The notes: generated from the sequence alone by a model not told the origin. Positions 1-5,390 are shown, numbered from the stretch's first letter. The stretch is DNA of 6,289 nt from Candidatus Parvarchaeota archaeon (GCA_027366075.1 DAHXLI010000010.1:1-6289); one strand, 5' to 3'. Translations and numbers: made by a program.

Positions 1-584
1 AGATATGCGCCGACAGACATCGAAAGCGTGCCGGATATCCCTATTATAAGGCCGGCTAAAGCGGCGACTATGTTGCTCTTGTAGATGCCAACTATCCCTG
101 CTACAGACGCCAAGACTTCTACAAGACCGTCATTCATCCCAAAGACTATTTCTCTTACATGAGACAAGATGCCTTTTTCAGCTCGGGATTCGTCGCGGAG
201 TTTCTCATTATATAGCTCATCGGTTATAGCAGCCACCACGTCGTCTAATTTTTGTGACGGGACTATGTTTATTACATTAAGGAAATCCGCCGCAGACGAA
301 GCTTCATAAAGTTCTAAAGTGCTTGCGGTTATAGCCCTGCCGAAGAAAAACCTTAGCATAAGGAACAAGTTCGGGTATAACCTATATTTTCGCTTGATTG
401 GCGTTTTATTGTAAAACTTCAATATGCCTTCCCAGACAAGAAGATGTTTTCTTTCCAACCGCACGAGATTGTTTAATCGGGCCCTGAAAGCTTTGTTTTT
501 TTCGTGTTCCACGAGTTTGGAATAGATCGAGTAATGCAGGTTCTCTTTATTGAAAATCTTCTCGAAAACCGGATTTTCTAGCAT
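1..584 (-). CDS. Rubrerythrin-like/VIT (CCC1-type) fusion membrane protein, C-terminus cut by window edge
   Basis: This gene was read directly on the minus strand; 194 residues are present and no stop is reached before the left edge. Residues 1-140 form a helical ferritin-like domain: Glu14 lies in helix 1, E44-x-x-H47 in helix 2 and Glu91/Glu94 in helix 3. Residues 141-194 begin a VIT1/CCC1 domain with VREIVFGMNDGLVE (143-156), a first membrane helix, and GISGTLSMSVGAY (182-194), which matches the family's SM-x-x-G-x-Y helix. Proteins of this fusion type are thought to move Fe2+/Mn2+ across the membrane, with the cytosolic domain binding iron. The fourth-helix ExxH motif reads E123-L-Y-N126, so its His is replaced by Asn. 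The ATG is fixed by an in-frame stop four codons upstream. It starts one base after the preceding gene's stop, so the two are probably co-transcribed. Family assignment is firm; the transported metal is inferred. Confidence 0.87.
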   Translation of the reverse strand, partial: MLENPVFEKIFNKENLHYSIYSKLVEHEKNKAFRARLNNLVRLERKHLLVWEGILKFYNKTPIKRKYRLYPNLFLMLRFFFGRAITASTLELYEASSAADFLNVINIVPSQKLDDVVAAITDELYNEKLRDESRAEKGILSHVREIVFGMNDGLVEVLASVAGIVGIYKSNIVAALAGLIIGISGTLSMSVGAY

Positions 585-585
585 A

Positions 586-924
586 CTATCCAGTCAGAGG
601 ATGGGACGGTTTGGCCTTGTCATAAAAGCCCTTGTAACTTCTCCAGACCTGTTCTCCGGCCTCCTCAGAAAGGACATCGGTAACTTGGTTTGGATTCATA
701 AAGATGTTATTGTTGCCCTGTACTATGCCGTTGAATTTTACGAGCACGTAATCTCCGTCTTTTAGGTTTGCGCTGCCGACTTCGCAGGTTATTATGTTAT
801 TGTCCCACATCTCTAAAACCGCTTTTTTCTTATGGTCAAAATTCTTCCCGCTTTTAGGCTCTACTACCTTAATGACTTTTCCGATGTGGTAGAACTTTAA
901 GTCGACTTTCTTCTCTTCTGCCAT
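586..924 (-). CDS. Conserved-looking hypothetical protein, 112 aa, first gene of operon with the VIT protein
   Basis: I do not recognise the family. The product is small and soluble, with no signal peptide or membrane segment. After a charged start (MAEEKKVD), residues 9-66 alternate hydrophobic residues in short stretches (FYHIGKVIKVVE, KAVLEMWDNNIITCEV, GDYVLVKFNGIV), which suggests a compact beta-rich fold, perhaps an OB- or SH3-like barrel. Residues 67-112 contain an Asn-rich turn (QGNNNIFMNPNQ), a probable helix and a basic, aromatic tail. The ATG lies about 26-30 bases after a TATA box on the same strand and no Shine-Dalgarno motif is visible, so translation is probably leaderless. Its stop is one base before the ATG of the VIT protein. 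It is not aIF5A: it lacks the hypusine loop, and the real aIF5A is at 5937. An accessory role in metal handling is only a guess from context. Confidence 0.8.
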   Translation of the reverse strand: MAEEKKVDLKFYHIGKVIKVVEPKSGKNFDHKKKAVLEMWDNNIITCEVGSANLKDGDYVLVKFNGIVQGNNNIFMNPNQVTDVLSEEAGEQVWRSYKGFYDKAKPSHPLTG

Positions 925-948
925 ATCTTTTAATTACGGGTTTCTGGG

Positions 949-958
949 ATATAAATAT
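949..958 (-). promoter_or_regulatory. TATA box for the 112-aa/VIT operon
   Basis: The minus strand reads ATATTTATAT, a good archaeal TATA box. The start site expected about 26 bases downstream falls near 928, four bases before the ATG at 924, which implies a leaderless or nearly leaderless mRNA. The box lies within or at the edge of the decayed transposase segment, so the IS may have contributed promoter sequence. Confidence 0.55.
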
Positions 959-961
959 GAT

Positions 962-1137
962 CGACTTGTGTCGGCCTATAGAGATCACAACGCGCCAAGA
1001 AACATCCTTGTAAAAGCGTTAGTTGGCAGGGAACCCGCCAGTATGCTCGTCTAGTCAGGACCTATATTCTTGAGAAAGCAAAGGCAAGTCCAGACGTTGA
1101 AACGAGAAGCCCCGTGCGGAAGCTCGGGGTAGTTCAC
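962..1137 (+). pseudogene. tnpB: IS200/IS605-type tnpB 3'-end remnant with right-end sequence
   Basis: One plus-strand frame starting at 962 reads YRDHNAPRNILVKALVGREPA, then LKREAPCGSSG before a TAG at 1130. R-D-x-N-A-x-x-N-I is the last RuvC motif of TnpB, the RNA-guided nuclease of IS200/IS605 elements, and includes the third catalytic Asp (codon 983-985). The frame is interrupted by TAG at 1052-1054. The Cys-x-x-Cys zinc motif that normally precedes the RuvC motif is not intact; a partial TCVGL appears in another frame, suggesting a frameshift. Everything upstream (RuvC I and II, the N-terminus and any tnpA) is absent; unrelated genes follow directly. Only about 57 codons remain, so this is a dead fragment. 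The frame may extend upstream to about 947. The assignment rests on the motif and the adjacent right-end hairpin, recognised by eye. Confidence 0.65.
1109..1130 (+). repeat. GC-rich hairpin typical of an IS200/IS605 right end
   Basis: CCCCG (1110-1114) pairs with CGGGG (1125-1129), with an outer G-T pair (1109/1130). After a T-T mismatch, GC (1116-1117) pairs with GC (1122-1123) around a GGAA loop (1118-1121), which fits the GNRA tetraloop class. The sequence continues into TTCAC (1133-1137). IS200/IS605 elements carry such subterminal hairpins near their right cleavage site, and in TnpB systems the same stretch forms the 3' part of the guide RNA scaffold. It overlaps the last codons of the tnpB remnant. 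On the minus strand it lies just after the membrane-protein gene and could help end that transcript. Confidence 0.55.
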
Positions 1138-1587
1138 TTAGTAAAGAATATCAAATTCCTTGTGAAGCAACAAGGCGATAAATAAATTTAGTCCAAGTCC
1201 AAAAACTCCAATCAATAAAAGTGCTGTGGACAATCCCTCAGGAGCCAATGAAAGATATACAAGCGGCAGGGTGCCTATACCTGCTATTATTAAAATCGCA
1301 TTACAAGGCACAGTCAAAGTTAATAGTGCAAACGTAAGAACTCCGGCGAGCAAGCTTCCCCTCCACACCAAAAATGCATCTAGAATGTATAAGACCGAAA
1401 TAGCAAATGCTAAATATGAACTTATCTGGCTTACAAGTAAAAATCCGACACTTTTGAATAACCCGCTTTGAAAGAAAATTGCCTCAATGGCAAGAAATAT
1501 CCAAAATGCAGCCAATAAGATAAGAAAAATAGCAAGCAAACCGCCAGTTCCCAGACTCCTTGTCATATGATCTGCCTCATCTGTCAA
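1138..1587 (-). CDS. Small integral membrane protein of unknown function, 149 aa
   Basis: I do not recognise the family. Almost the whole chain is hydrophobic, with about four membrane helices: roughly 15-39, 46-75, 78-103 and 119-141, with another hydrophobic stretch at 104-115. The N-terminus (TDEADHMTR) is short and polar, and there is no obvious catalytic motif. The longest start is TTG at 1587, with GGAGG (1593-1597) five bases upstream. An in-frame ATG at 1566 (residue 8) has GAGG (1575-1578) eight bases upstream and is the main alternative. A TATA box at 1658-1665 predicts a leader of nearly 50 bases, consistent with Shine-Dalgarno-led translation. The stop codon touches the right end of the tnpB remnant, so the C-terminus (KEFDILY) may have been altered by insertion or decay. 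The gene diverges from dnaG; a shared function is not implied. Confidence 0.7.
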   Translation of the reverse strand: MTDEADHMTRSLGTGGLLAIFLILLAAFWIFLAIEAIFFQSGLFKSVGFLLVSQISSYLAFAISVLYILDAFLVWRGSLLAGVLTFALLTLTVPCNAILIIAGIGTLPLVYLSLAPEGLSTALLLIGVFGLGLNLFIALLLHKEFDILY

Positions 1588-1592
1588 GGCAG

Positions 1593-1597
1593 CCTCC
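1593..1597 (-). promoter_or_regulatory. Shine-Dalgarno site supporting the TTG start at 1587
   Basis: The minus strand carries GGAGG five bases before the TTG at 1587-1585, good spacing for an archaeal ribosome-binding site. This favours the TTG over the ATG seven codons later, which has only GAGG eight bases upstream. Confidence 0.5.
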
Positions 1598-1657
1598 GCT
1601 TCTTTCTACCCTGGTTTTAGTGATATTAGACGCCATATCTTTGCAGAAGCAGTGATT

Positions 1658-1665
1658 CTATAAAG
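1658..1665 (-). promoter_or_regulatory. TATA box for the membrane-protein gene
   Basis: The minus strand reads CTTTATAG. A start site about 26 bases downstream, near 1635, gives a leader of nearly 50 bases containing the GGAGG site. The core is short and the call rests on spacing only. Confidence 0.4.
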
Positions 1666-1738
1666 CACTTATGCACATGACTATTGGTCAGGTGAAAGCT
1701 ATTTATACCGAATATTCTCTTATATATATTATAGATTT

Positions 1739-1756
1739 GATGACCTGGAGGTCATC
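1739..1756. promoter_or_regulatory. 18-base palindrome, candidate operator upstream of dnaG
   Basis: GATGACCT (1739-1746) and AGGTCATC (1749-1756) are perfect inverted repeats separated by GG. The site lies 12 bases upstream of the predicted dnaG TATA box and next to an alternating AT run at 1719-1731. A further GGTCA half-site occurs at 1686-1690. Length, symmetry and position fit a dimeric regulator binding between divergent genes. No regulator can be named. In RNA the same sequence would have too small a loop for a simple full-length hairpin. Confidence 0.4.
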
Positions 1757-1767
1757 GATAATAACAG

Positions 1768-1777
1768 TTTAAATATC
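1768..1777 (+). promoter_or_regulatory. TATA box for the dnaG operon
   Basis: TTTAAATATC lies about 26 bases before 1798, giving a leader of about 40 bases that carries the GGAGGT ribosome-binding site. A second AT-rich candidate, CTTTATAAT at 1780-1788, would start transcription near 1810. Confidence 0.5.
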
Positions 1778-1796
1778 ACTTTATAATTAGCAGTCG

Positions 1797-1812
1797 GGCT
1801 TTATTGAAAGCC
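1797..1812 (+). repeat. Hairpin in the dnaG leader
   Basis: GGCTTT (1797-1802) pairs perfectly with AAAGCC (1807-1812) around the loop ATTG, followed by TTTT. It coincides with the predicted 5' end of the dnaG mRNA and lies 15 bases before the Shine-Dalgarno site. It could stabilise the mRNA end, or act as a weak terminator for transcripts from upstream TATA-like sites near 1700-1730. Confidence 0.4.
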
Positions 1813-1827
1813 TTTTAATTTGATATT

Positions 1828-1833
1828 GGAGGT
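1828..1833 (+). promoter_or_regulatory. Strong Shine-Dalgarno site for dnaG
   Basis: GGAGGT lies six bases before the ATG at 1840 and matches the archaeal anti-Shine-Dalgarno sequence. It fixes the start codon and shows this mRNA is led, unlike the apparently leaderless genes at 924, 5358, 5446 and 5937. Confidence 0.8.
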
Positions 1834-1839
1834 AAAAAT

Positions 1840-3036
1840 ATGGCAAAAATAGGACCAGCTTCGTTTAAGTATGTATTGCGTGCAAAATTCACTGCAGACA
1901 GCCTTATAGACAAGCCAGATGTGATAGGTGCGGTCTTTGGGCAAACCGAGGGGCTCCTGGGCGAGGAATTAGACCTGAGAGAAGCACAGAAAAATGGAAA
2001 AATAGGCAGGATAAACGTAGAAAGCACTTCCTCTAATGGGAAAACCACTGGGGAGATAACCATACCCACTTCTTTGGGGATAGCGGAAACCGCTCTGATC
2101 GGTGCAGCTATAGAGACCATAGACAGGATAGGTCCGTCCAAGGCGACGGTAACCGTAGATAAAATAGAGGATGTCAGGGTATCCAAGCGTGAATACATAA
2201 TGAAGAAAGCGCAACAGCTGCTTAATGACGCCCTTAAAGTCACGTCGGTAGACACCACGGAACTTCTACAAAAGCTTTACGAAGATGTAAGGCAGAAAGA
2301 GTTCGTAGAATACGGGCCAGAGAAGCTACCAGCGGGACCAGAGGTAAACGATTCGGAAGAAGTCATCGTCGTTGAAGGTAGGGCGGACGTAATGAACATG
2401 TTAAAGCACGGTTTTACAAACGTAATAGGAATGAATGGTACAAATATCCCCAAGACGGTGATAGAACTTAGCCGCAAGAAGACAATAATCCTATTCGTAG
2501 ATGGAGACAGGGGCGGGGAAATGATAATAAGCGCGTTTTCGCAGATGGGACACGTCGATTTCATCGCTAAAGCGCCGAGCGGGACGGAAGTAGAAGAGCT
2601 CGCCAAGAAAGAGATAAACCAGGCGTTGCGCGTGAAAGTGCCTTTTGAAGAGTACGATGCTTCTGCTACAGGAAAAGCTAGGGAACCATCGCCAGAACGC
2701 AGAGCCGCGCCAGCACCACGGCAGCCTGTAGAAGTCCCTCCAGAGTTAAAGGAAAAGACGCCAGTCCTCATAAATGAGATTATAGGCACCAGGGGCGCGT
2801 TCTTAGTGAACGAAAAATTCGAAATAATGGGCAAGATACCCTACAAAGAAGTCGAAGCCGCGATACTTAACATAGAAAACGTATTCATGCTAGTACTTGA
2901 CGGCTCAATAACTGAAGAGATAGCAAAATCTGCTGAACAAAGCGAAGTTAAGTACGTTATCGGAAGCAGAGTCGCCGGGAGCAGTCAGGCAGTAAAACTA
3001 CTTTCGTACGAAGACGTAGGATATAGGTACAGATAA
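1840..3036 (+). CDS. dnaG: Archaeal DnaG-type primase (Toprim protein)
   Basis: This is the archaeal DnaG homologue, a Toprim protein with primase activity in some archaea that is also a stable subunit of the RNA exosome, where it helps bind poly(A)-rich RNA. At 398 residues it is close to the usual archaeal length. The N-terminal domain carries the family block FGQTEGLLGEELDLREAQ (33-50) and KIGRINV (54-60). The Toprim domain spans about 170-270, with catalytic-type Glu179 in VVEGRADVMNMLKHGF (177-192), GMNGTNIP (197-204) and the metal-binding DGDRGGE (221-227). A Pro/Ala/Arg-rich linker (about 276-306) leads to a C-terminal domain from 307 (INEIIGTRGAFLVNE, then the end YEDVGYRYR). Bacterial DnaG's zinc finger and helicase-binding domain are absent, as expected in archaea. 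The start has a strong ribosome-binding site. A DHH phosphoesterase follows 14 bases later in a likely operon. Confidence 0.96.
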   Translation: MAKIGPASFKYVLRAKFTADSLIDKPDVIGAVFGQTEGLLGEELDLREAQKNGKIGRINVESTSSNGKTTGEITIPTSLGIAETALIGAAIETIDRIGPSKATVTVDKIEDVRVSKREYIMKKAQQLLNDALKVTSVDTTELLQKLYEDVRQKEFVEYGPEKLPAGPEVNDSEEVIVVEGRADVMNMLKHGFTNVIGMNGTNIPKTVIELSRKKTIILFVDGDRGGEMIISAFSQMGHVDFIAKAPSGTEVEELAKKEINQALRVKVPFEEYDASATGKAREPSPERRAAPAPRQPVEVPPELKEKTPVLINEIIGTRGAFLVNEKFEIMGKIPYKEVEAAILNIENVFMLVLDGSITEEIAKSAEQSEVKYVIGSRVAGSSQAVKLLSYEDVGYRYR

Positions 3037-3050
3037 TGTTTTAGCAAAAT

Positions 3051-4088
3051 ATGAAAGTAAGCATATACACGCATAGGGTGGATTGCGACGGCATATGCTC
3101 TGCAGCTATTCTAAAAAGATACATAGAAAAAGAACACATTGAGGGAAGAATAGACTTCATAAACTATGACCCGCGAAGTGAACTAGCCGAGATTTTCAAA
3201 GAGATAGGAGACTTGGACGGCGAGTCGACTGCGATAATAGCAGACTTTGGCTATAACGGGCAGGTAGAAGCGTTGGCAGAACAGGCTTTTCAAAAATTGA
3301 AAAGCAAAGGCGGCAACATAGTCTGGCTTGATCACCACAAATGGGATGACGGCGGAAGGCAGAACCTCTCTAGATTTGCAAAAATAAGACTTTCAAAATC
3401 TGACGAATTTTGCGGCGCTGAACTGTCTTTCCTAGAATATATGAAGGACGATAAAATATCCGAAGCTCTTGCAAAGCTCGGCAGAGATGCGGATTTAGAC
3501 ATGTGGAAAACAAACCCGCCAAGCGCTAAATACGCCCTGACTTTGCCGATAGGCAATATAATAACCTACTATAATTATCTCGGCTGGAAGGACAGAGAGG
3601 AGAGGCGTAAACTTTTATCTGGTCTAGTCAACAAACTTTCAAAAGCTTCTCTTCAGCAGATACTCACTCAAGATTTTAAACGGCCCATTTGGGACAATGA
3701 ACTTGAGAGTGACTGGGAAAAATACAGGGAATTAGAAGTATCAAAGCTAGGAGAATGCCTTCAAAGCTCAGAGACGTTCAAATCGGGAAATTATAATTGC
3801 TCGGTCGGCTTCGCAGACGATATAATCTCTTCAACCCTAGCTTGCAGGTCAATGTTAACAAAAGACAATACACAAATCGCCTTTGTCTTTTACCAGGACG
3901 GTAGGCTTTCTGTAAGAAGAGCCGATTCGAGACCGAATATAAAATGCAATGAAATTGCAAGGCTGTTTGACGGTGGCGGTCACGAATACGCGGCCGGTGG
4001 GAATATGGGAATAGAGATACAAAAGCCAGAAGACGTTCTTAAGGCGAAGGATTTAATAAAGCGCAGATTTTCAGAAAAATATAAATAA
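3051..4088 (+). CDS. DHH/DHHA1 family phosphoesterase (RecJ/NrnA-like)
   Basis: This is a two-domain metal-dependent phosphoesterase of the DHH superfamily, whose members include RecJ/GAN exonucleases and NrnA-type nanoRNases. All DHH motifs are visible: I, THRVDCDG (7-14); II, Asp65 in IIADFGYN; III, WLDHHKWD (92-99); IV, GRDADLD (144-150). A helical linker (about 175-240) leads to a DHHA1 domain with RLSVRRADS (285-293) and the substrate-binding GGGH (308-311) in LFDGGGHEYAAGG. At 345 residues it is nearer NrnA-like proteins than the longer RecJ/GAN nucleases, so oligonucleotide or small nucleotide phosphodiesterase activity is more likely, but the substrate cannot be read from sequence. 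The ATG lies 14 bases after the dnaG stop, with no clear ribosome-binding site, suggesting co-transcription. Its stop is one base from the stop of the opposing malic enzyme gene. Confidence 0.92.
   Translation: MKVSIYTHRVDCDGICSAAILKRYIEKEHIEGRIDFINYDPRSELAEIFKEIGDLDGESTAIIADFGYNGQVEALAEQAFQKLKSKGGNIVWLDHHKWDDGGRQNLSRFAKIRLSKSDEFCGAELSFLEYMKDDKISEALAKLGRDADLDMWKTNPPSAKYALTLPIGNIITYYNYLGWKDREERRKLLSGLVNKLSKASLQQILTQDFKRPIWDNELESDWEKYRELEVSKLGECLQSSETFKSGNYNCSVGFADDIISSTLACRSMLTKDNTQIAFVFYQDGRLSVRRADSRPNIKCNEIARLFDGGGHEYAAGGNMGIEIQKPEDVLKAKDLIKRRFSEKYK
4075..4079 (-). terminator. Possible U-tract terminator for the malic enzyme gene
   Basis: On the minus strand, just past the malic enzyme stop, the sequence becomes T-rich, including five consecutive Ts at 4079-4075 preceded by ATTTATA. 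Archaeal polymerase can terminate at short U-tracts without a hairpin. This tract lies inside the last codons of the opposing DHH gene. Confidence 0.3.
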
Positions 4089-4089
4089 C

Positions 4090-5358
4090 CTAGCCTATTA
4101 TTTTTTTGGCTTTCTTATAAAAGTATCCGAAGCCTTCTTTTAGTGAAGAATCCCCAGAAGAGCAGCAGTATTCTGCAACAGATGCGGCGACCGTGGGATA
4201 AAGCGCACGTTCAGTCATTTTTGGCACGATGTAATTCTTGCTCATCCCATTCTTTCTTGCGAACTCTGCTAGAGCTTCTGCAGCGACTATCGCCGTCCTG
4301 TTAGTGATTCTTTTTGCCCTAGAATCAAGCACGCCTCTGAAAAGTGCGGGGAATATCAGGCTATTGTTTATCTGGTTCGGAAAATCCGACCTGCCCGTTC
4401 CTACTATGTACGCTCCAGCCCTTTTAGCCGCGCTTGGAAATATCTCTGGTGTCGGATTTGAATTCGCAAAAACTATCGGTTTAGTGCCCATCGAACGTAT
4501 CCAGTTCGCTCCTATTATCCCCGGGCCGGGTCGACTGAATGCTATAACAGCATCGGCCCCACAAAACGCGTCTTCTATTTTTGTCAAATCGGAAGTATTT
4601 GACCTTAGCAAGACATCGTGTTTCCATATGTTTTCGACTTTCATTTGTTCCAAGTCAGGTCTTTTTCTGCTAAGTACGCCTTTGCTATCTATTAAAACGA
4701 TTTTTCCTAGGTCCGCCCCATAATCTCCCAGCATGTTAAACAGCGCCAGGTTGGCAGCACCCGAACCGACCAGTATCAATCGCGAATCCTTAAGGTCTTT
4801 GCCTACGATTTTAAAGGAATTTATCAATCCTGCGAGAGTAGCGGCAGCCGTTCCCTGCTGGTCATCATGCCATACAGGGACTACTAGCTCTTTCTGAAGT
4901 TTTTCGAGCACGTCAAAGCAAAAAGGAGAAGATAGGTCCTCTAAATGTATCCCTCCCGAAGTTACAGAGATCGATTTTACGACTTTAACAAAATCTTCTG
5001 GTGACACGCTATCTATCGGTATAGGCACCGCATTAACACCGCCCAATGTCTTGTAAAGAAGCGATTTTCCTTCCATTACCGGCAAAGAAGCAAGTGGGCC
5101 TATGTCGCCCAGACCGAGCACGCGGCTGCCGTTAGTCACTATAAAAATAGTATTCCAACGCCAGGTTAGATCATAGGACGCAGCTCCATCAGCTTTTATG
5201 GCATTCGAAACCGCCGCGACGCCGGGAGTGTAGACCGTAGAAAAATCTGACAGTGATCTTATCTTTAGATTTGGTTCGATTTTTATTTTGCCGCCGTATT
5301 TTTTAGAAAGCTTAAGGGCTTTTCTTCCATAATATGCATCGGAGGCACCGTCTTTCAT
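4090..5358 (-). CDS. NAD(P)-dependent malic enzyme (malate dehydrogenase, decarboxylating)
   Basis: The enzyme oxidatively decarboxylates L-malate to pyruvate and CO2, reducing NAD(P)+, in the cytoplasm. At 422 residues it matches the short prokaryotic form without the phosphotransacetylase-like extension of long MaeB proteins. The N-terminal catalytic domain has YTPGVA (43-48, catalytic Tyr43), VTNGSRVLGLGDIGP (74-88) and MEGKSLLYK (95-103, likely general-base Lys98). Divalent-metal ligands lie in HLED (138-141) and HDDQ (164-167). The Rossmann domain has the dinucleotide loop VGSGAAN (197-203) with Asp224 at the end of the next strand (VLIDSKG). SNPTPE (300-305) and GRSDFPNQINN (322-332) are hallmark malic enzyme blocks. 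Two small departures are HDDQQG where HDDQHG is usual and GGVNAVPI for the common G-V-D-A-x-P-I. The TATA box position suggests a leaderless mRNA. Cofactor preference is not determined. Confidence 0.94.
   Translation of the reverse strand: MKDGASDAYYGRKALKLSKKYGGKIKIEPNLKIRSLSDFSTVYTPGVAAVSNAIKADGAASYDLTWRWNTIFIVTNGSRVLGLGDIGPLASLPVMEGKSLLYKTLGGVNAVPIPIDSVSPEDFVKVVKSISVTSGGIHLEDLSSPFCFDVLEKLQKELVVPVWHDDQQGTAAATLAGLINSFKIVGKDLKDSRLILVGSGAANLALFNMLGDYGADLGKIVLIDSKGVLSRKRPDLEQMKVENIWKHDVLLRSNTSDLTKIEDAFCGADAVIAFSRPGPGIIGANWIRSMGTKPIVFANSNPTPEIFPSAAKRAGAYIVGTGRSDFPNQINNSLIFPALFRGVLDSRAKRITNRTAIVAAEALAEFARKNGMSKNYIVPKMTERALYPTVAASVAEYCCSSGDSSLKEGFGYFYKKAKKIIG
4098..4107 (+). terminator. U-tract terminator for the dnaG-DHH operon
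   Basis: TTATTTTTTT starts ten bases after the DHH stop on the plus strand and ends in seven consecutive Ts, the signature of archaeal intrinsic termination. It lies inside the last codons (Lys-Lys-Ile-Ile) of the convergent malic enzyme gene. No stem precedes it. Confidence 0.5.
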
Positions 5359-5380
5359 GCAATAATTAAAAGTTAAAACT

Positions 5381-5390
5381 AAATAAAAGC
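5381..5390 (-). promoter_or_regulatory. TATA box for the malic enzyme gene
   Basis: The minus strand reads GCTTTTATTT. Counting about 26 bases from its centre places the start site near 5360, two bases before the ATG at 5358, so the mRNA is probably leaderless. No Shine-Dalgarno motif is present. Confidence 0.5.

Noticed and set aside
550..765. Plus-strand reading frame of 71 codons
   Set aside because: It lies opposite the VIT and 112-residue genes, has no promoter or ribosome site and no recognisable protein features; it is a shadow.
586..924. 112-residue protein as a second aIF5A or other OB-fold translation factor
   Set aside because: It is beta-rich and of similar size but has no hypusine loop or other factor signature; the clear aIF5A is at 5937.
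1226..1471. Plus-strand reading frame of 81 codons opposite the membrane protein
   Set aside because: It lies wholly inside the hydrophobic minus-strand gene, which has better start signals and coherent membrane helices.
1734..1800. C/D-box guide RNA suggested by TTGATGA at 1737-1743
   Set aside because: The first base does not fit the RUGAUGA C box, and no convincing CUGA D box follows at suitable spacing.
1815..2258. Minus-strand reading frames opposite dnaG, including 1969-2214 and 2277-2834
   Set aside because: The plus strand encodes unmistakable DnaG motifs throughout, so these are shadows; their Ser/Thr-rich composition reflects the complement of real codons.
4238..4723. 161-codon plus-strand frame opposite malic enzyme
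   Set aside because: The minus strand carries the hallmark malic enzyme blocks across this whole stretch.
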